The notes beneath the pieces were generated by a model. It saw only the letters and a list, made by a program, of their open reading frames with translations. It made no database searches and had not been told where the DNA came from. This document shows positions 22,700 to 34,789 of a stretch of DNA of 64,000 nt, piece by piece. This stretch comes from Trichosphaerium sp. ATCC 40318 (Eukaryota; Discosea; Flabellinia; Trichosidae): positions 868,001 to 932,000 of the forward strand of contig JALMLS010000455.1 of NCBI GenBank assembly GCA_038496445.1. The letters are read 5' to 3'. Within the stretch, counting starts at the first letter, position 1, and each line of letters starts with the position of its first letter. The position numbers were made by a program, and so were the translations under genes.

Positions 22700-23394
22700 G
22701 GAGATGCATAGGTTTCTGGAAGGTTCCGGAAATTCCCGTTTTTCCGGAAATTCTGCTTGTTCTGCAAATTCTACAAGAATATTTCCAGAAGAAAGTTCCA
22801 CAAGAATGTTTCCATTGGAAGGTTCATTTAATTGTATTTTTAGAGAGTTCACATAATGACTGAAGTGGCTTATTACACTCACCAAACCGAAAAAATTAAA
22901 TATCATCATATTTACTTTATTTCTTTACATGGCTTTGCCTTATTCCTAGATTTTTGACAAAGCTTATACCTCGAGTCTGTTCTGTAGGGGTGAGTTCTTT
23001 CTTACCCCTAAATACTTCAGCTATGAATATTGCGTGTAAGGTGCAGTTTTTACAAAATTTTAGTACCAAACACACGTACGACGTCAATATTGTTGGTACT
23101 GGTGTTGTTAAGCGCTAGCGAATGAGCCATAGTGTAGGAGTATCACTTAGACATGCTGTCTTGCGAACAGCACAGTGAGCAACTGAAAAACTTAAGTACA
23201 TGTGATTGTTTACTAGTCCACAGTGCTCTAACAACATGTTCTCAAAAAATATTGTGAAGCCGTACCAGAATTTCCAGAAGGTGCTGTTCTACCAGAATTT
23301 CCAGAAGGTTCTGGAAGTTTCCAGAAATTCCACATCTTCCAGAATTTCCCGTAATTCCCGATTTCCAGAAGTTTCCGGAAACCTATGCATCTCC
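22700..23394. mobile_element. 695-bp element with terminal inverted repeats
   Basis: The left end ggagatgcataggtttctgg and the right end, read in reverse (ggagatgcataggtttccgg), match almost perfectly. Both ends continue into clusters of ttccgga / ttccagaa motifs. The right third has direct subrepeats (accagaatttccagaaggt twice near 23264-23310). No transposase frame is visible, so it is a non-autonomous inverted-repeat element or satellite-like foldback. A flanking target duplication is not obvious. Confidence 0.55.
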
Positions 23395-23543
23395 CTATAT
23401 CCTGAACCGCTTGCGAAGTGTTTTACAACCAGTTTGACACTTATTAAAATTGATTTGAACCACTTCAACCGAGATTCTGTTTATAAAAAAATCACGTGTT
23501 TTGGTCGTGGCCACATTTTTACAAATTGTTTTTTGATAGGTGT

Positions 23544-23612
23544 GAGGTGGTCGCTAAACGGCGATGAGTTTCTTAGCCGTCGGTTAACCGGGACCGGACC
23601 ACAACCACCTCC
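23544..23612. repeat. Short deleted copy of the 4.4-kb inverted-repeat element
   Basis: A 69-bp hairpin-like segment: gaggtggtcgctaaacggc at one end and gggaccggaccacaaccacc at the other. Both ends match those of the 4440-4741 element in the opposite orientation, with most of the interior missing. Confidence 0.5.
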
Positions 23613-23789
23613 AATAGGGTTTGCACTACTTTCAAAAAGAGGATTCTATTGTATTTCAATAAATCACGTGCTTGGCTTTTTCAAAAACAGGTCATTAATT
23701 GGCCAAACAGCCATGTGTTAAAGTAAAATTGCGATTTTTAAAGTGGTTACAAAAATCACATAACAAACTGGTCGTAAAACACTTTTTTG

Positions 23790-24970
23790 GAAGCGGTTCA
23801 AGGGTAAGTGTATTACCTGTATTCGAAATCATACAAATCATTTTATTTTGTACTCGCCTAAATGAAGTGGCAATACTAATATGAGTTGAAGGAAAATTAA
23901 CAATGACATCAAAGCCTGGGCTATACTACCAAAGCAATATTGCAACCATTAGTATACTGGACATTCCACGCGACATTCAACGTTATATAACCACATTTAA
24001 TGAGGAAACGTTTAAAAAATATCACATGCTATCTAAACAAGCTTCAATGAACACCCAATACAATAAGAATCTTGAAAGAAATGGGAACTGGATAGAGTGG
24101 TTTAAATCAGGTAGAATACATAAACAGTATTTTTATGTTGATGGAAAGAAGAATGGTGTCCACAAAGAATGGACTAAGAGTGGACAGCTCCACAAACAAT
24201 GTGGATATGTCAATGATGGGCGTAATGGTGTGTGTAAATTGTGGTGTGAGAATGGAATGGTTGCACAAGCTATCTTTGTTGATGATATAGCGAATGGTGA
24301 ATTCAAACAGTGGTACCCATGTGGAAATTTATTCACAAAAAATACATACGTTAATAACAAAAAGAATGGTGAACACATAGAATGGCATGAGAATGGAAAT
24401 TTACTTAAACAATGTACCTACATTGATGATAAATTAAATGGCGATTACAAAGAGTGGCATGAGAATGGAAATTTGGTTAAACAATGTACATATGTTGATG
24501 ATAAAATAAATGGCAAGCATAAACAATGGTACAAGCTTGGTCGCAGGGAGTGTTGGTTTAGAAATGGTAAATGGAATGGAAGTTACAAAGAATGGTATGA
24601 TAATGGACAACTTTTGCAATCACGTCAGTATGTTGATGGTAACGGACATGGTGAAGTCAATTATTGGCATCCGAATGGAATATTATCCCATCAATATACT
24701 CTTATTCATGGTAAAAAGAGCGGTGAATATAAAGGCTGGTATGCTAATGGAATATTATCTTCACAATGGACCTACATTGACAATAAAATGAATGGTGAAT
24801 ACAAAGAGTGGCATGAGAATGGAAATTTGTTTATACAATGTACATACCTTGATGGTAAAAAGAATGGTGATTACAAAGAGTGGCAAGAAAACACACAGCT
24901 CCTAAAACTATGTGTATGTGAATGGCATGTTAAGATCAACACTATTTAGTTTAGAAGAATGATAGCATTG
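23790..24970. repeat. Inverted-repeat arm A (F-box/MORN_2 locus)
   Basis: This segment and 34790-35860 are inverted copies of each other. Shared are the 5' flank (ttttgtactcgcctaaatga, gtggcaatactaatatgagt), the start of the coding region and the 3' end up to ttagtttagaagaatgatag. The two arms point toward each other and enclose about 10 kb with three genes. Confidence 0.8.
23903..24949 (+). CDS. F-box-like / MORN_2 repeat protein A
   Basis: A single exon of 348 residues. The N terminus (SILDIPRDIQRYITTFNEET) is F-box-like. From residue about 50 there are roughly 12 toxin/antitoxin-type MORN_2 units (pattern WYxNGxLxxQCTYVDxKxNGxxK). MORN_2 repeats of this style are common in giant viruses and some protists. 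The function is unknown; the F-box suggests a ubiquitin-ligase adaptor with a repeat ligand-binding surface (inference). Compared with copy B (34.8-35.7 kb), the last 11 residues are out of frame: a 2-bp loss after KLCV changes YKNGMLRSTLFSLEE to a different, shorter tail. Confidence 0.8.
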   Translation: MTSKPGLYYQSNIATISILDIPRDIQRYITTFNEETFKKYHMLSKQASMNTQYNKNLERNGNWIEWFKSGRIHKQYFYVDGKKNGVHKEWTKSGQLHKQCGYVNDGRNGVCKLWCENGMVAQAIFVDDIANGEFKQWYPCGNLFTKNTYVNNKKNGEHIEWHENGNLLKQCTYIDDKLNGDYKEWHENGNLVKQCTYVDDKINGKHKQWYKLGRRECWFRNGKWNGSYKEWYDNGQLLQSRQYVDGNGHGEVNYWHPNGILSHQYTLIHGKKSGEYKGWYANGILSSQWTYIDNKMNGEYKEWHENGNLFIQCTYLDGKKNGDYKEWQENTQLLKLCVCEWHVKINTI

Positions 24971-25570
24971 CCGAATGTTGCCTGTTGTTTATAAAATTTA
25001 ACTAGCATTAAGCCATTTCCATTGTTTTTTTTCTGATAATTTGAAATGGAGCTTTTTAATAAAGTTGTCACTGAAGGTTAAAAGGACACCGAATAGGTTA
25101 CCTTGTATTTTACCTGATCTGATAGACATGACTCGCCTTCACAACTGCACCAAATCAAAGAAAGACATGCCTTGATTAATGATGGTACCTTTCTTTCATG
25201 AAGAAGTAGACTCCGCCGTTGTCAGTTTTACCAAGTGGTATGCCGAACCCAAAGGCTGTTCCGCATGACGCTTATTGTCTTTTTTAATAAACGTATCCCT
25301 TAAAAGTGGCTTGTTTGACCAAAGGCTATTTGGAGAGCTTTTAATAGCGTAAATACACGTTTACATGTAGCGTTACATTGTACGATATGTCACGAGTTTC
25401 GTTTGCGATTGAGTTGATTAGAGCTCTAATAAACTATGTGACATGCTTGACGTGTTTACAACGTAGCGTAATACGTACTACGCGATTCACCGAGTCTGTT
25501 TCGCCGTTTGAATTTATTTTACTACAAAGTTGTTTCTGTTATTTCCGAAAACGTTTGGTGTTGTACCAAG
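24971..25570. other. Intergenic between F-box/MORN_2 A and sugar transporter
   Basis: No gene supported. The upstream region of the transporter contains several acgt-rich words (atgtagcgttacattgtacg). Confidence 0.35.
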
Positions 25571-27968
25571 ATGACTGATGATGATGCGGAGGTTGTAGAA
25601 ATGGTCAATCTCAATACTACAAGCAAAGATGGATACGCGGAAACACTTTTAAGCTCAACTATACAAAACAATGATAAATACGATGGCATTCGACTTGAAG
25701 ATGACGATGAAGGCGTAGATATCGAGTTGGCACCTCGCTCGTACAAAAGTCAATGTACTTGGTCATTAGTACCTGTAATCGCCGTTTCCGTGTGTGGAGG
25801 GCTCCTTTTCGGCTATGATATAGGTATTTAAAACAGTATACAATTAAAAGCTCTAAATTCACTATAGGTGTCATTGCTGGTTCTCTTCCGCGTCTAAAGG
25901 TACGGAAAAATACGTATTCGTATACTTCACGCGAAATGTCGACAGTTTGAGTGACCTATTCAACAAAATAAGAATTTTTTTTTTATTGATTGCAAGTTTC
26001 TTCTTTAGGACGTGTTCAATCTCTCGACGCTTGAAAAAGAATTAGTTGTATCAATGATGGTATTTGGTGCTTTTTTCGGATCTATAAAAGGTAAGTACAT
26101 CGCGTGTTTTTGTCAGAGTGAGCACGTGATTACCAAATCAATAAACGTTTTTTTTCCTTTTTTTTTTGAAGATGTTAACTCTTTTTTACTAATATAGGCG
26201 TTTTCATCAATGATTTTTTTGGTAGATGGTATGCAGGTGTAATAACAGCGTTATTATACATTGTTGGGTCTTCGGTATGAATTCTCAGCTTCCTTCTTTG
26301 GGACCTTTTTTGGGAAAGCTAATATTGTTTAATTAGATCATGGCTTTCTCTCCTATAGGCACACCGGCGTATTTGATGGTAGGTCGACTTGTTATAGGCT
26401 TTGCTGTTGGCATAGGTACGTTACTATTCTTCGCTCTTCTACTTATTTATTGTCGGGAATAATGTCATTTTTTTACTTTCATTTTATTTGCTGTTGCTTT
26501 GTCTATAACCTTTAATTTGTATTCAGGGACGGTCACTACACCATTGTATATATCTGAAATATCACCGAAGGCATGGAGAGGATCTTTGGTATCTCTGAAC
26601 GAGGTACATTTTTACTTTGATAAATGGCTATTGATATTTGTTTTTCGCGCAAAGCTTGTCATCGTACTTGGGATATTGACGTCTTTCCTATTGAACTATG
26701 CGTTCATCAAATATGAAAGAGGCTGGAGACTTGTATATAGCATTGGTATAATTCCAGCCTTACTACAAATAGCAGGTATCCATGAAATGTTTTTTGGAAA
26801 AACTTGAGTTTTTCATTTCAAGTTTGTTTACCTCCTTCCTGTAGGTTTTATATTCCTCCCTGAAAGCCCAAGGTGGTTAGTTTATAAGAATAAAACGGAA
26901 AAGGCATTAAAGGTTATGAAAAGACTCAGGCCTAATGGCGAAGGAGAGGAAGAAATAGAAGAAATAAGTCGATCTCAACACTCAGATTTTAACAGTCTTA
27001 AAAAATTAGCGTTAGTCTTTTTCCTCTTTATATTCGCGATCTCTATATGCCTTACAGCTTAATATTAGATCTCTATTCTCAAAAAAGGGCTATAGACAGT
27101 TTATTCTAGCTGTAGGATTAGCTGTGTTTACACAGGTAAGTTTATGGGTTTTTTTTGTATGGCATGATTAATTGACTTTCAGGCTTGTGGTCAACCAACT
27201 GTGTTGTACTACTCAACTACAATAATCGAAACTCTGCCTGCTTTAAAAGGCGCATCTTTACTTGCTTCTCTAATACCAGTAACAGCAAAGGTAAGTCTTG
27301 AGGTAATAAGTAAAAGAGACTTAAATACAAAGTAGTTTTTTGCGACGTTTATTGCAATTTTTTTGGTAGACAAGCTTGGACGTAGGATTTTAATGCTGTG
27401 TGGAAGCAGTACGCTGCAATATTGTCGTCTTTTGTCTTACAGTTTTTGTAGCATTTATGGTTGCTTCTCTTGTCACCATAGCTTTATCTTTATCATACAA
27501 AACGAGTGCAAGTGCTTACATGGCAATAATTGGATTATGTTGTTTTTTTATTTCCTTCGCTTTTTCTTTCGGACCTCTAACATGGGTCATATCATCAGAG
27601 GTATGCTCGTTTAATATTCTCAGTAACATTGCTAACTCATGTAAGATATTTCCACCAAGCTTACGTGCGGCTGGTATGGGTGCAGCAGGACTTGTTGGAT
27701 GGGTTGTTCATGCTATTTTGGCTCTTACTTTTTTATCAATGTCAAATGTACTGTCGATTTACCTCTTTACTGTTACTTATTTTACTGATTTTAGAGCATT
27801 GGATTGACTGGTACATTCTTGTTTTATGCTGCTATAACATGCTTTGCTTTTATATTCATGTTCTTTTTGTTACCTGAAACAAAAGGAAAGTCGTTAGAGT
27901 CTATTTCTAAAGAGTCATTTATTGTTCGTACAAACACATGTAAAAAATTGATTTGTTGTAAAAAATAA
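25571..27968 (+). CDS. MFS sugar/inositol transporter
   Basis: About 520 residues over about ten exons with short introns. Family hallmarks in order: an acidic cytoplasmic N terminus, CGGLLFGYDIGVIAGSLP in TM1, FFGRWYAG loop, VGRLVIGFAVGIGTVTTPLY, SEISPKAWRGSLVSLNE, a GFIFLPESPRWLVYKNK loop (PESPRWL), FTQACGQPTVLYYSTTII, VDKLGRRILML, FGPLTWVISSEIFPPSLRAA and LLPETKGKSLESIS before a short cytoplasmic tail. These are the signatures of the sugar porter family (SLC2/ITR type), 12 TM helices, plasma membrane or vacuole. The junction GC|A TCT CTA near 27060 and the exon after SSE are in phase, so the gene looks intact. QPTVLYY in TM7 resembles proton-coupled inositol or hexose carriers; the substrate cannot be set. 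Confidence 0.9.
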
Positions 27969-28493
27969 CTACCACCACAAAAGCCCTAGTGTTACAACAT
28001 TGAATGTGGAGGTTAAAGAGTCTACAACTTTCCCATACATTGCTTCAAATTCAGCTTAATCACTTCCAGTTTGTGTAAGCTACCACCAAAGAAGGGCGCA
28101 CGTGATAGGACAATGAACAAGTTAATATTTGATGTCATAGCATGTTATACATGGGCATCAAACAAGGTCATTTCGAGTCGCCACACCATTAAAAACAGCG
28201 CTCACGTGCTCATGGATACAAAAAATTAGAACAGAACATAGGTATTTTGCAAGAGCAACTTTGTACATGGCAAGATGGACAGTGTAAACAGAGGCATGGT
28301 GTTAATCTAAGCACTCAGCGGTATTATGTAAACAATGCTATCAAAGGACTACAATAGTTTCCTGTTGAACTTCGTTAGAGTTTATTGAGGGCTACATAGA
28401 AACTTTGGCAAGTTTTCATTTTTTTTAGCCGTTTAAGTTAACTATCGAGATTTTTGTGTATCAAGTGACTACTTTGTCGGTACACTCTCGAAA
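27969..28493. other. Intergenic between transporter and ankyrin-PARP gene
   Basis: No gene supported. Two CACGTG palindromes (near 28100 and 28205) lie upstream of the next gene. Confidence 0.35.
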
Positions 28494-31400
28494 ATGGCCA
28501 CAAGTCATTCCGCCGCAAACGCAAAGGAAAAAAGGCTATGGCACGTGATATCATCATATTACAATACTAACATTTTGTTTTGTTAGGGAAGCTTGTAATA
28601 TAAACGATTTAACAGCTGTTAAGAAGTTACTTGATACTCCAGAGGGATTAGGTTTACTTGAATCAAAATACGAGACAAGAGAGTTATATGAAGTAACACC
28701 ATTGGGTATAAGTTCGTACGTCGTTATTATTATTTCTCACGTGTTACGAAGAGGTTTTTATTTTTTTTATTTTTACCCTTTATTTTTATCTTTTATGAAT
28801 GAATTCTTTGCTAGGTATAAAGGCCATCTTGATATTGTAAAGTTGTTATTAGCACATAACGCATTAGTAAACGCGGGAATAAAAGGAGGTAAAAATATTC
28901 TGTGTTTAGAAAGCGCCAATCCACAAAAAAAACCCAAATCATGATTTCGTAGTTGTTCTAACGCTTTACAAGGAGAGACTGCTTTTCTATGTGCATGTAC
29001 AGCAGGACATTACGTACAATGTGTCGATAAGAAGTAAAAACAAATACTAAATGGATTAACTAGGACGTGGCGAAGTTGTTGCTTGAGAGTGGAGCAAATG
29101 TTGATGTTAGAAAGTACAAAAAAAAATCTCCAAACAAAAGCAACGCTGTTTTCTCGATTTCTTTTCCCAAAAGAGGTTTTTATGGTTTATCCTTAGTTCT
29201 TATCATGTATTTAAGCCCAAACAAAACCACACCAGCAATACTTAGCTCACAGAATGGGCACTTGGATATAATATGTTTACTTGTTGAAGCCCACGCAGAT
29301 TTCTCTTTACAGAACCGTCATGGCGAAACGTGCGTTTATTTTTCTGCAGTATTATGCATATATAATATTTACAATTCTACACAGATGCTTATACAAAGCT
29401 GCTGAAAACGGTAAGAATACAACAAAATGACGCGTCAAAACTTTTTCTGCACCCAAAAATGATTCCTTTTTTTTTTTTTGTAATTATTATCTTATAGCGC
29501 TCTTTAGGTCATTATGACGTCGTTCATACAATATTAGAAGTACGTATTACTGGCTTATCACGTGTTTTTTAAGTATAATTTTTAATATTTTTAATAGGCC
29601 AACAGTGGTATTGTAAATACACCAGAAGGTTTGTTTTAGAAGTAGAGTCAACATCTGAAAAAATCTTGACATTATTTTGTTAACACAGAGGACGGCATGT
29701 GTCCGATTCACATTGCGGCTCAGGAAGGATACTCCAACATCGTAGCAAGACTCATACGGTAAGTAATATCCAGTCGTCAAAGTGTTTATTGCTATGATAG
29801 TTCTGGTGCTGATGTAAACCTAAAAGATCACGATGGTTCAACACCACTCGAGATGGCTTCATTAACAGTATGACACGTGATAGTTACGTTGTTTATTAAT
29901 GATCTAAGGGGCACTTACATGTTGTTGATGTTTTATTACTAGCAGGAGCTAATGTAGACTCTACTAATAACCAAGGTCATACAGCAATGTGGAAGGCAAT
30001 ATCTGGCGATAAAGTACAACAAAACGCATATTCAAGTCGATAACATTAACCATTCTTCAGACAAGTGTAGCGCTTCGACTAGCGTATTTAATGGATGCCA
30101 ACACCAACTGGACACCGTAAGCCAATTTTTAGTCACCGTTAAAGCGAGTATAGAGCATTAACGACTTTAAATCAAGATACATCGAACATGCTAGGCTTAA
30201 ACAAGTTTATGATGTAAGAGCGTTTTTGAGAAACTTAGATTTATCAAATGGTCTTGTTTCTAAAAATCCATGGGAGTTTTGCCCGAGATTGTATTATCTA
30301 CCTCAATGGAAACGCCATTATCAAGAGGTACACTTGAAAGAAAAAAACCTCAGTGTTGAGGTTTAATCAGTTAAGATGTCGCTTACCATTTTTTTCTTTC
30401 CACAGGGTCACCCTTTAACTACAGACTACAGAACTTTGGAATTGACATCTGAAACCCTTGCTGATTGTGAACCAGTACAATACGAACTTAAGAAAGTCAG
30501 AAACTTATGTGCGTGTGCGACTACGAACCACGTGATTTTTCACGTGACTACTTGAAAAAAAAAGAATATGAAGTTTTTGTTTACTTTTTTCTTATTTTTT
30601 GTTCAATTAGTGAATCAATTGGATGGAAAGGCATTTGATATTATTAAAGTAGTAGCAATAGATAATTCTGGTGTTGTTGGTAGATTCTCAAATGCATTGA
30701 ATACTTTAGCTGATAGATACAAGTACGTTTTTGCATCATTCAAAAGTATTCACAGAATATCGTTAACGATATTGTAGTAAGTTTCCTCTTCTATTTGCGA
30801 AAGACGATTGGCGATTAATGCAAGATGCTAAAGAAAGACAATCAACTATAGATGCTGTATCCAGCAAATATGATATACTACCTTGGAACAAGTCTGCGGT
30901 AGTAAAAGGTAAAACGCTGACTTGGTTTTTCTTTTCGATGTTTGCATTCTTATGTTCTATTTGTAGTGCTTCCTACTATACATGCAACGAAAGAAAGTGT
31001 AGTACCAGCTTTATGCAGCGGAGGATTTGGCACGGTTGCTTCAATGGGTACCCACCAAACTGTTTATTCGCAATTTTTTCTCGCTTGTTAATACTAACGT
31101 TTTATATTAGATCCTGGATGGTACTCCTCTTTGGTTTGCTAGTTCGTTCTACTTACCAGTATATATTAGGTTCGGGCAAGGTATATATTTTACGACAAGT
31201 GTTCGATACGCTGCAAAATACTCTACTGAGACAATCAAAGGTAAAAGGAACAGAAGTTTGTTGCGAGAAAAAAAACCTTAAAACCTTTCTTCGAACTCTC
31301 TTACTAATTGTCTTATTTTAGCTTGTGTTGTTTGTTTAAATGTACCTGGTAATATTTTTCCTGTAATTGAAGATCCTTTCGGTAGAGAATCAAGGATTGG

Positions 31401-32461
31401 GGAACCTATACGTGCAGGATATCAGTCACATTATGCAAGAGGTAAAAAATCTTACAATCAAATAATGACTGGTTTTTTTTCTCTTAATTGTTTCTTACTT
31501 TACTATTAATAGTAAATAAAAACGGACGTCCTCAATTAAAAAAAGGCGAGACAGTATATGATGAACTTGTTATTGGACAAGGTATGAGGGTGTAATGAAG
31601 AATTTAAGACGAGAAAAAAAGTTCGGAACTTTTTTTTTTAACTTGTTTTCAAGATGCACAAGCTGTCCCAAAATATGTTGTTTATCTCAAAGCAAACCAA
31701 AATCGCTTGAAAACTAATCCCAAAAAAGAACGAAAGACCAGAAAAAAGGTACATATAAACTACATTTCTACAAAACTTAAAAAGAAGAAAAGTAATGTTA
31801 TTTAGAGGCGAAAATCCGCTCAAATGAAGACCACTAGTACTGAAGATAACGACCCAGAAATAGCTAAAGCTGTTAAAAAGGCAAAGGAGGTTGCTTCAGG
31901 TAGTGAGCTAAAGTCAGAATCAAGTAGCAGCAAAAGTAAAAGTGCGTCTCACCTTTTCTTGTTTTTTTCGTAAGTCTCGAGACAAAAAAAGTTAACTAAT
32001 CTACAGGACGACCAAAGAAACTTTCACCTCCCAAAGATACAGAAGAAACGTCTCTTAACTCTGAAGAAGACTCAACTGTATCAGAAAAAGACGAATTCTC
32101 CGATGACGATGAGGACAAGTTTCTAAAAACAAGAACTTTATGGGGTCAAACAGCTACTGGTGCTTTTAAGTCTAGGACAGAGAAGCTGTATGAAAAAATT
32201 GATAAACTAGAGGTACGTTATTACTTTTAACACTTTTGGGTTATTCATGTAACCCAATACAAGAAAACCATGACCTCTGGATGTCAACGATTAACCACAA
32301 ACCAAAACTTTTATCTAAAAAATCAATCCTTTTTTTTTTATTTGTTCGAACGTTTGTTTGTGTTTATGCTTACTTTTGAAAAGGGAACAATATCAACTTT
32401 ACAAGATGAGATTACAAAACTCCGTAAAGAGAATGAATCTCTAAAACAACTCAAAGACTAA
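28494..32461 (+). CDS. Ankyrin-repeat PARP (tankyrase-like ADP-ribosyltransferase)
   Basis: Starts MATSHSAANAKEKRLWH. The N-terminal half holds about seven ankyrin repeats (GHLDIVKLLLAHNALVNAG; VAKLLLESGANVDVRK; NGHLDIICLLVEAHADFSLQ; CPIHIAAQEGYSNIVARLI; GHLHVVDVLLLAGANVDSTN). The C-terminal half is a PARP catalytic fold: LNTLADRYK, LPTIHATKESVVPALCSGGF, DPGWFGQGIYFTTSVRYAAK, AGYQSHYAR, ETVYDELVIG and AVPKYVVYLKAN. The Y and E of the H-Y-E triad are clear; the His is in HAT instead of the usual HGT. A lysine-rich, acidic tail ends in a coiled coil (ISTLQDEITKLRKENESLKQ). Known tankyrases pair ankyrins with PARP and modify bound partners; here SAM is not seen. About 15 exons. Confidence 0.8.
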
Positions 32462-32737
32462 TAATAATAAAGAGAACAAATTTAATCGAGTGCTGTTCTA
32501 GTAGTGTTAAAAAGTCGACGGACATACTTTCGGGTTGTGTCGTTTAACATCACTGTTCTCTACAGAAAGGGTTTTATGTCAGCAGGTTATTAGTATTTGC
32601 TGGTCATTGCAGAAGTGCTAATGTTATCACGTGTTTTCATATTCAAAAATCCTTTTTCATTAATACCTCTTTCCGCAAAATTACTTGCGAGTTTAACGAA
32701 CAGGACAAACTTAAAAGAAACGCCTATCTGTAGAAGA

Positions 32738-34509
32738 ATGCTTGTTCTTCGTCACGTTTTTGTACTCATCGCTTTATTATCTGCCATGGTTTGCTGTAGG
32801 GAAGAACCAACTCTTAAAAGCTTTCCTGAATTCAGTTGGGACACTGTCCCCGTGTTTTACCATTCACAAAACTCAACAGGACCAATGCCAGAGTCAGAAG
32901 TAGATTATATAACGTACGGAAAAGTATGGGTGATTTTCACGCTAACACACGTGACAGACGGTTTCCGTTGGTGACGTTTGAGAAGGCTACATCAGGTAGG
33001 TACCCACCGGTCGGTACAGGGGCCGAAAGTACGCACTAGAAAAAGAAAAGGAGAATAAAGATGAAAAGTTGTTCCGCTTACTAATTCTCCTTTTCTAAAG
33101 AGAAAATCGTTGCTGCAGCGAAGCAAATTAAAATGAAGAAGCCGTCAGTGAAGGTACTATTTTATTTAAACTCTGTGATGGATTGGGAGATGTATGACTT
33201 GCATACGTATCTTCAACAAGTACGTTAAACATTGAAAGAAAAAAACACCGAGAGATTGTTTCCTTACCTGTGCTAGCATGAGACTCTACTTCTTCATGAT
33301 CAAAATGGAAAGAAGGTTACCATTTTTAATCAAGGCGTATTCGATTTGGTACGATGATCACGTGACTTTTTTTTTCTCACTGTAATCTTAGTCACAAGCA
33401 GAAATGAGGTGCTTTGTATCTTGTTCACTTGAACATACTCTAACAATACACCAAGAACGCTCTGGGTAAACGTAGTTAAAACCGCTAAAGAATCAGGATA
33501 CATAGATGGTATATTCGCAGATCGTGGTACTGCAAATGGTACGTGAAGAAAAAATTACAATGTCATTTTTAAGTGAAACAAGTTACCACAATGACAGCTT
33601 TTGTAATACAACTTTTCGCTACAAATATGTTGCTACATGTTACGTAAATATTAAGAATCTTTTGTAACGTCAGTTTATTACAACTTGTTTGTTATCAAAC
33701 AAGAGGTGACAGTCAAATACTGTATCAATGTACTAATTATTGCTTTGTTTTTTAATCTCTTTTTTTTAGCGGCTTATGGTAACCTTACAGAAACGAAGAA
33801 GGCTGCATTCATAAAAGGGCATGGTCTTCTACTTCAAGAAGCCCAAGAAGTTCTTGGGAAAGACTCTGTACTCATTTCAAATAACCAAGATTGGGATGGA
33901 ATAACAGGAAGAATGTTCGAAAACTTTGGTGCTACAGACTATGATCATCCAAAGTCTTGGCTGAGTGTACGCTTCGTTTACCTTCAAAAATCCAGTAGGG
34001 TGTCTTTTAAAATCACTTGCCTTAACCTCGAGTTATTTGAGATGTTTGATGCTACATACAGGAGACTAAAGTTACAAATAGGACATTGAAACATTACAAA
34101 AGGAAGCATCTGCTAACCGCATTGCTGAAGTTCATGGAGAGCCTTGTACATCTGAAAATTTTAATAATACACTTGCTGGGTTCCTTGTAGGAGCAGGACG
34201 TTATTCTTACTATGGATGCTCTACTGGTTGGACAGACACATCAGGTGCAAAAGTCATCTTAGTTTTTGAATATATTGACTAATATATTTCTAAGGTTGGA
34301 ATATTTGGTATCCAGAGTATTCTAAACCTCTTGGAGAACCTCTTGGAGATGCAAAGAAAGTAACAAATGGTGATATAGTAACTTTTTCTAGAAGTTTCAA
34401 GTCTGGCACTCATGTAACCTTCAAAATTAACACAAAAACAGAAACGGTTACTCCTTGTATTTACTGGTCTGACGGAACGTTTACTGGTTCGAATTCTTGC
34501 ATCGCATGA
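32738..34509 (+). CDS. Secreted glycoside-hydrolase-like protein
   Basis: Signal peptide MLVLRHVFVLIALLSAMVCC, then FPEFSWDTVPVFYHSQN, RFPLVTFEKATSEKIVAAAK, VKVLFYLNSVMDWEMYDLH, FNQGVFDLSQAEMRTLW, SGYIDGIFADRGTANAAYGN, SVLISNNQDWDGITGRMFEN, AGFLVGAGRYSYYGCSTGW and a C-terminal beta-rich end TPCIYWSDGTFTGSNSCIA. The motifs VLFYLNS..DW, FDLS..EMR.LW and DGIFADR are those of a TIM-barrel family of putative glycoside hydrolases found widely in protists and algae. The Asp in DGIFADR would be near the active site. All eight or so junctions I checked stay in frame. Likely extracellular; substrate unknown. Confidence 0.7.
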
Positions 34510-34789
34510 ACCTTTTCGGCGCCCCTTTAACCTTCAGCGACAATAAATAAAACCTCCATTCACCACAAAGGCTCCATTTCAAAAAATAAAATAGCGATGG
34601 AAGCTGTTTACACGTGATTTGCAAAGAATTTGCAACATTTTAACTTCATGTTTAACCTGAATGATTCGTACACACCTTAATTGTTTTACAATAATATTAC
34701 GCTATCTCTATGTACTCTAATACAACATTGCTCATACTAAGTAATTACTTTAATGCAAGTTAAATTATACAACTAGTAACAACACTCAG

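Noticed and set aside
23206-23721. Plus-strand 171-aa frame with NFQKVLFYQNFQKV repeats
   Set aside because: It runs through the inverted-repeat elements at 22700-23394 and 23544-23612; the repeats reflect ttccagaa DNA words, not a protein family.
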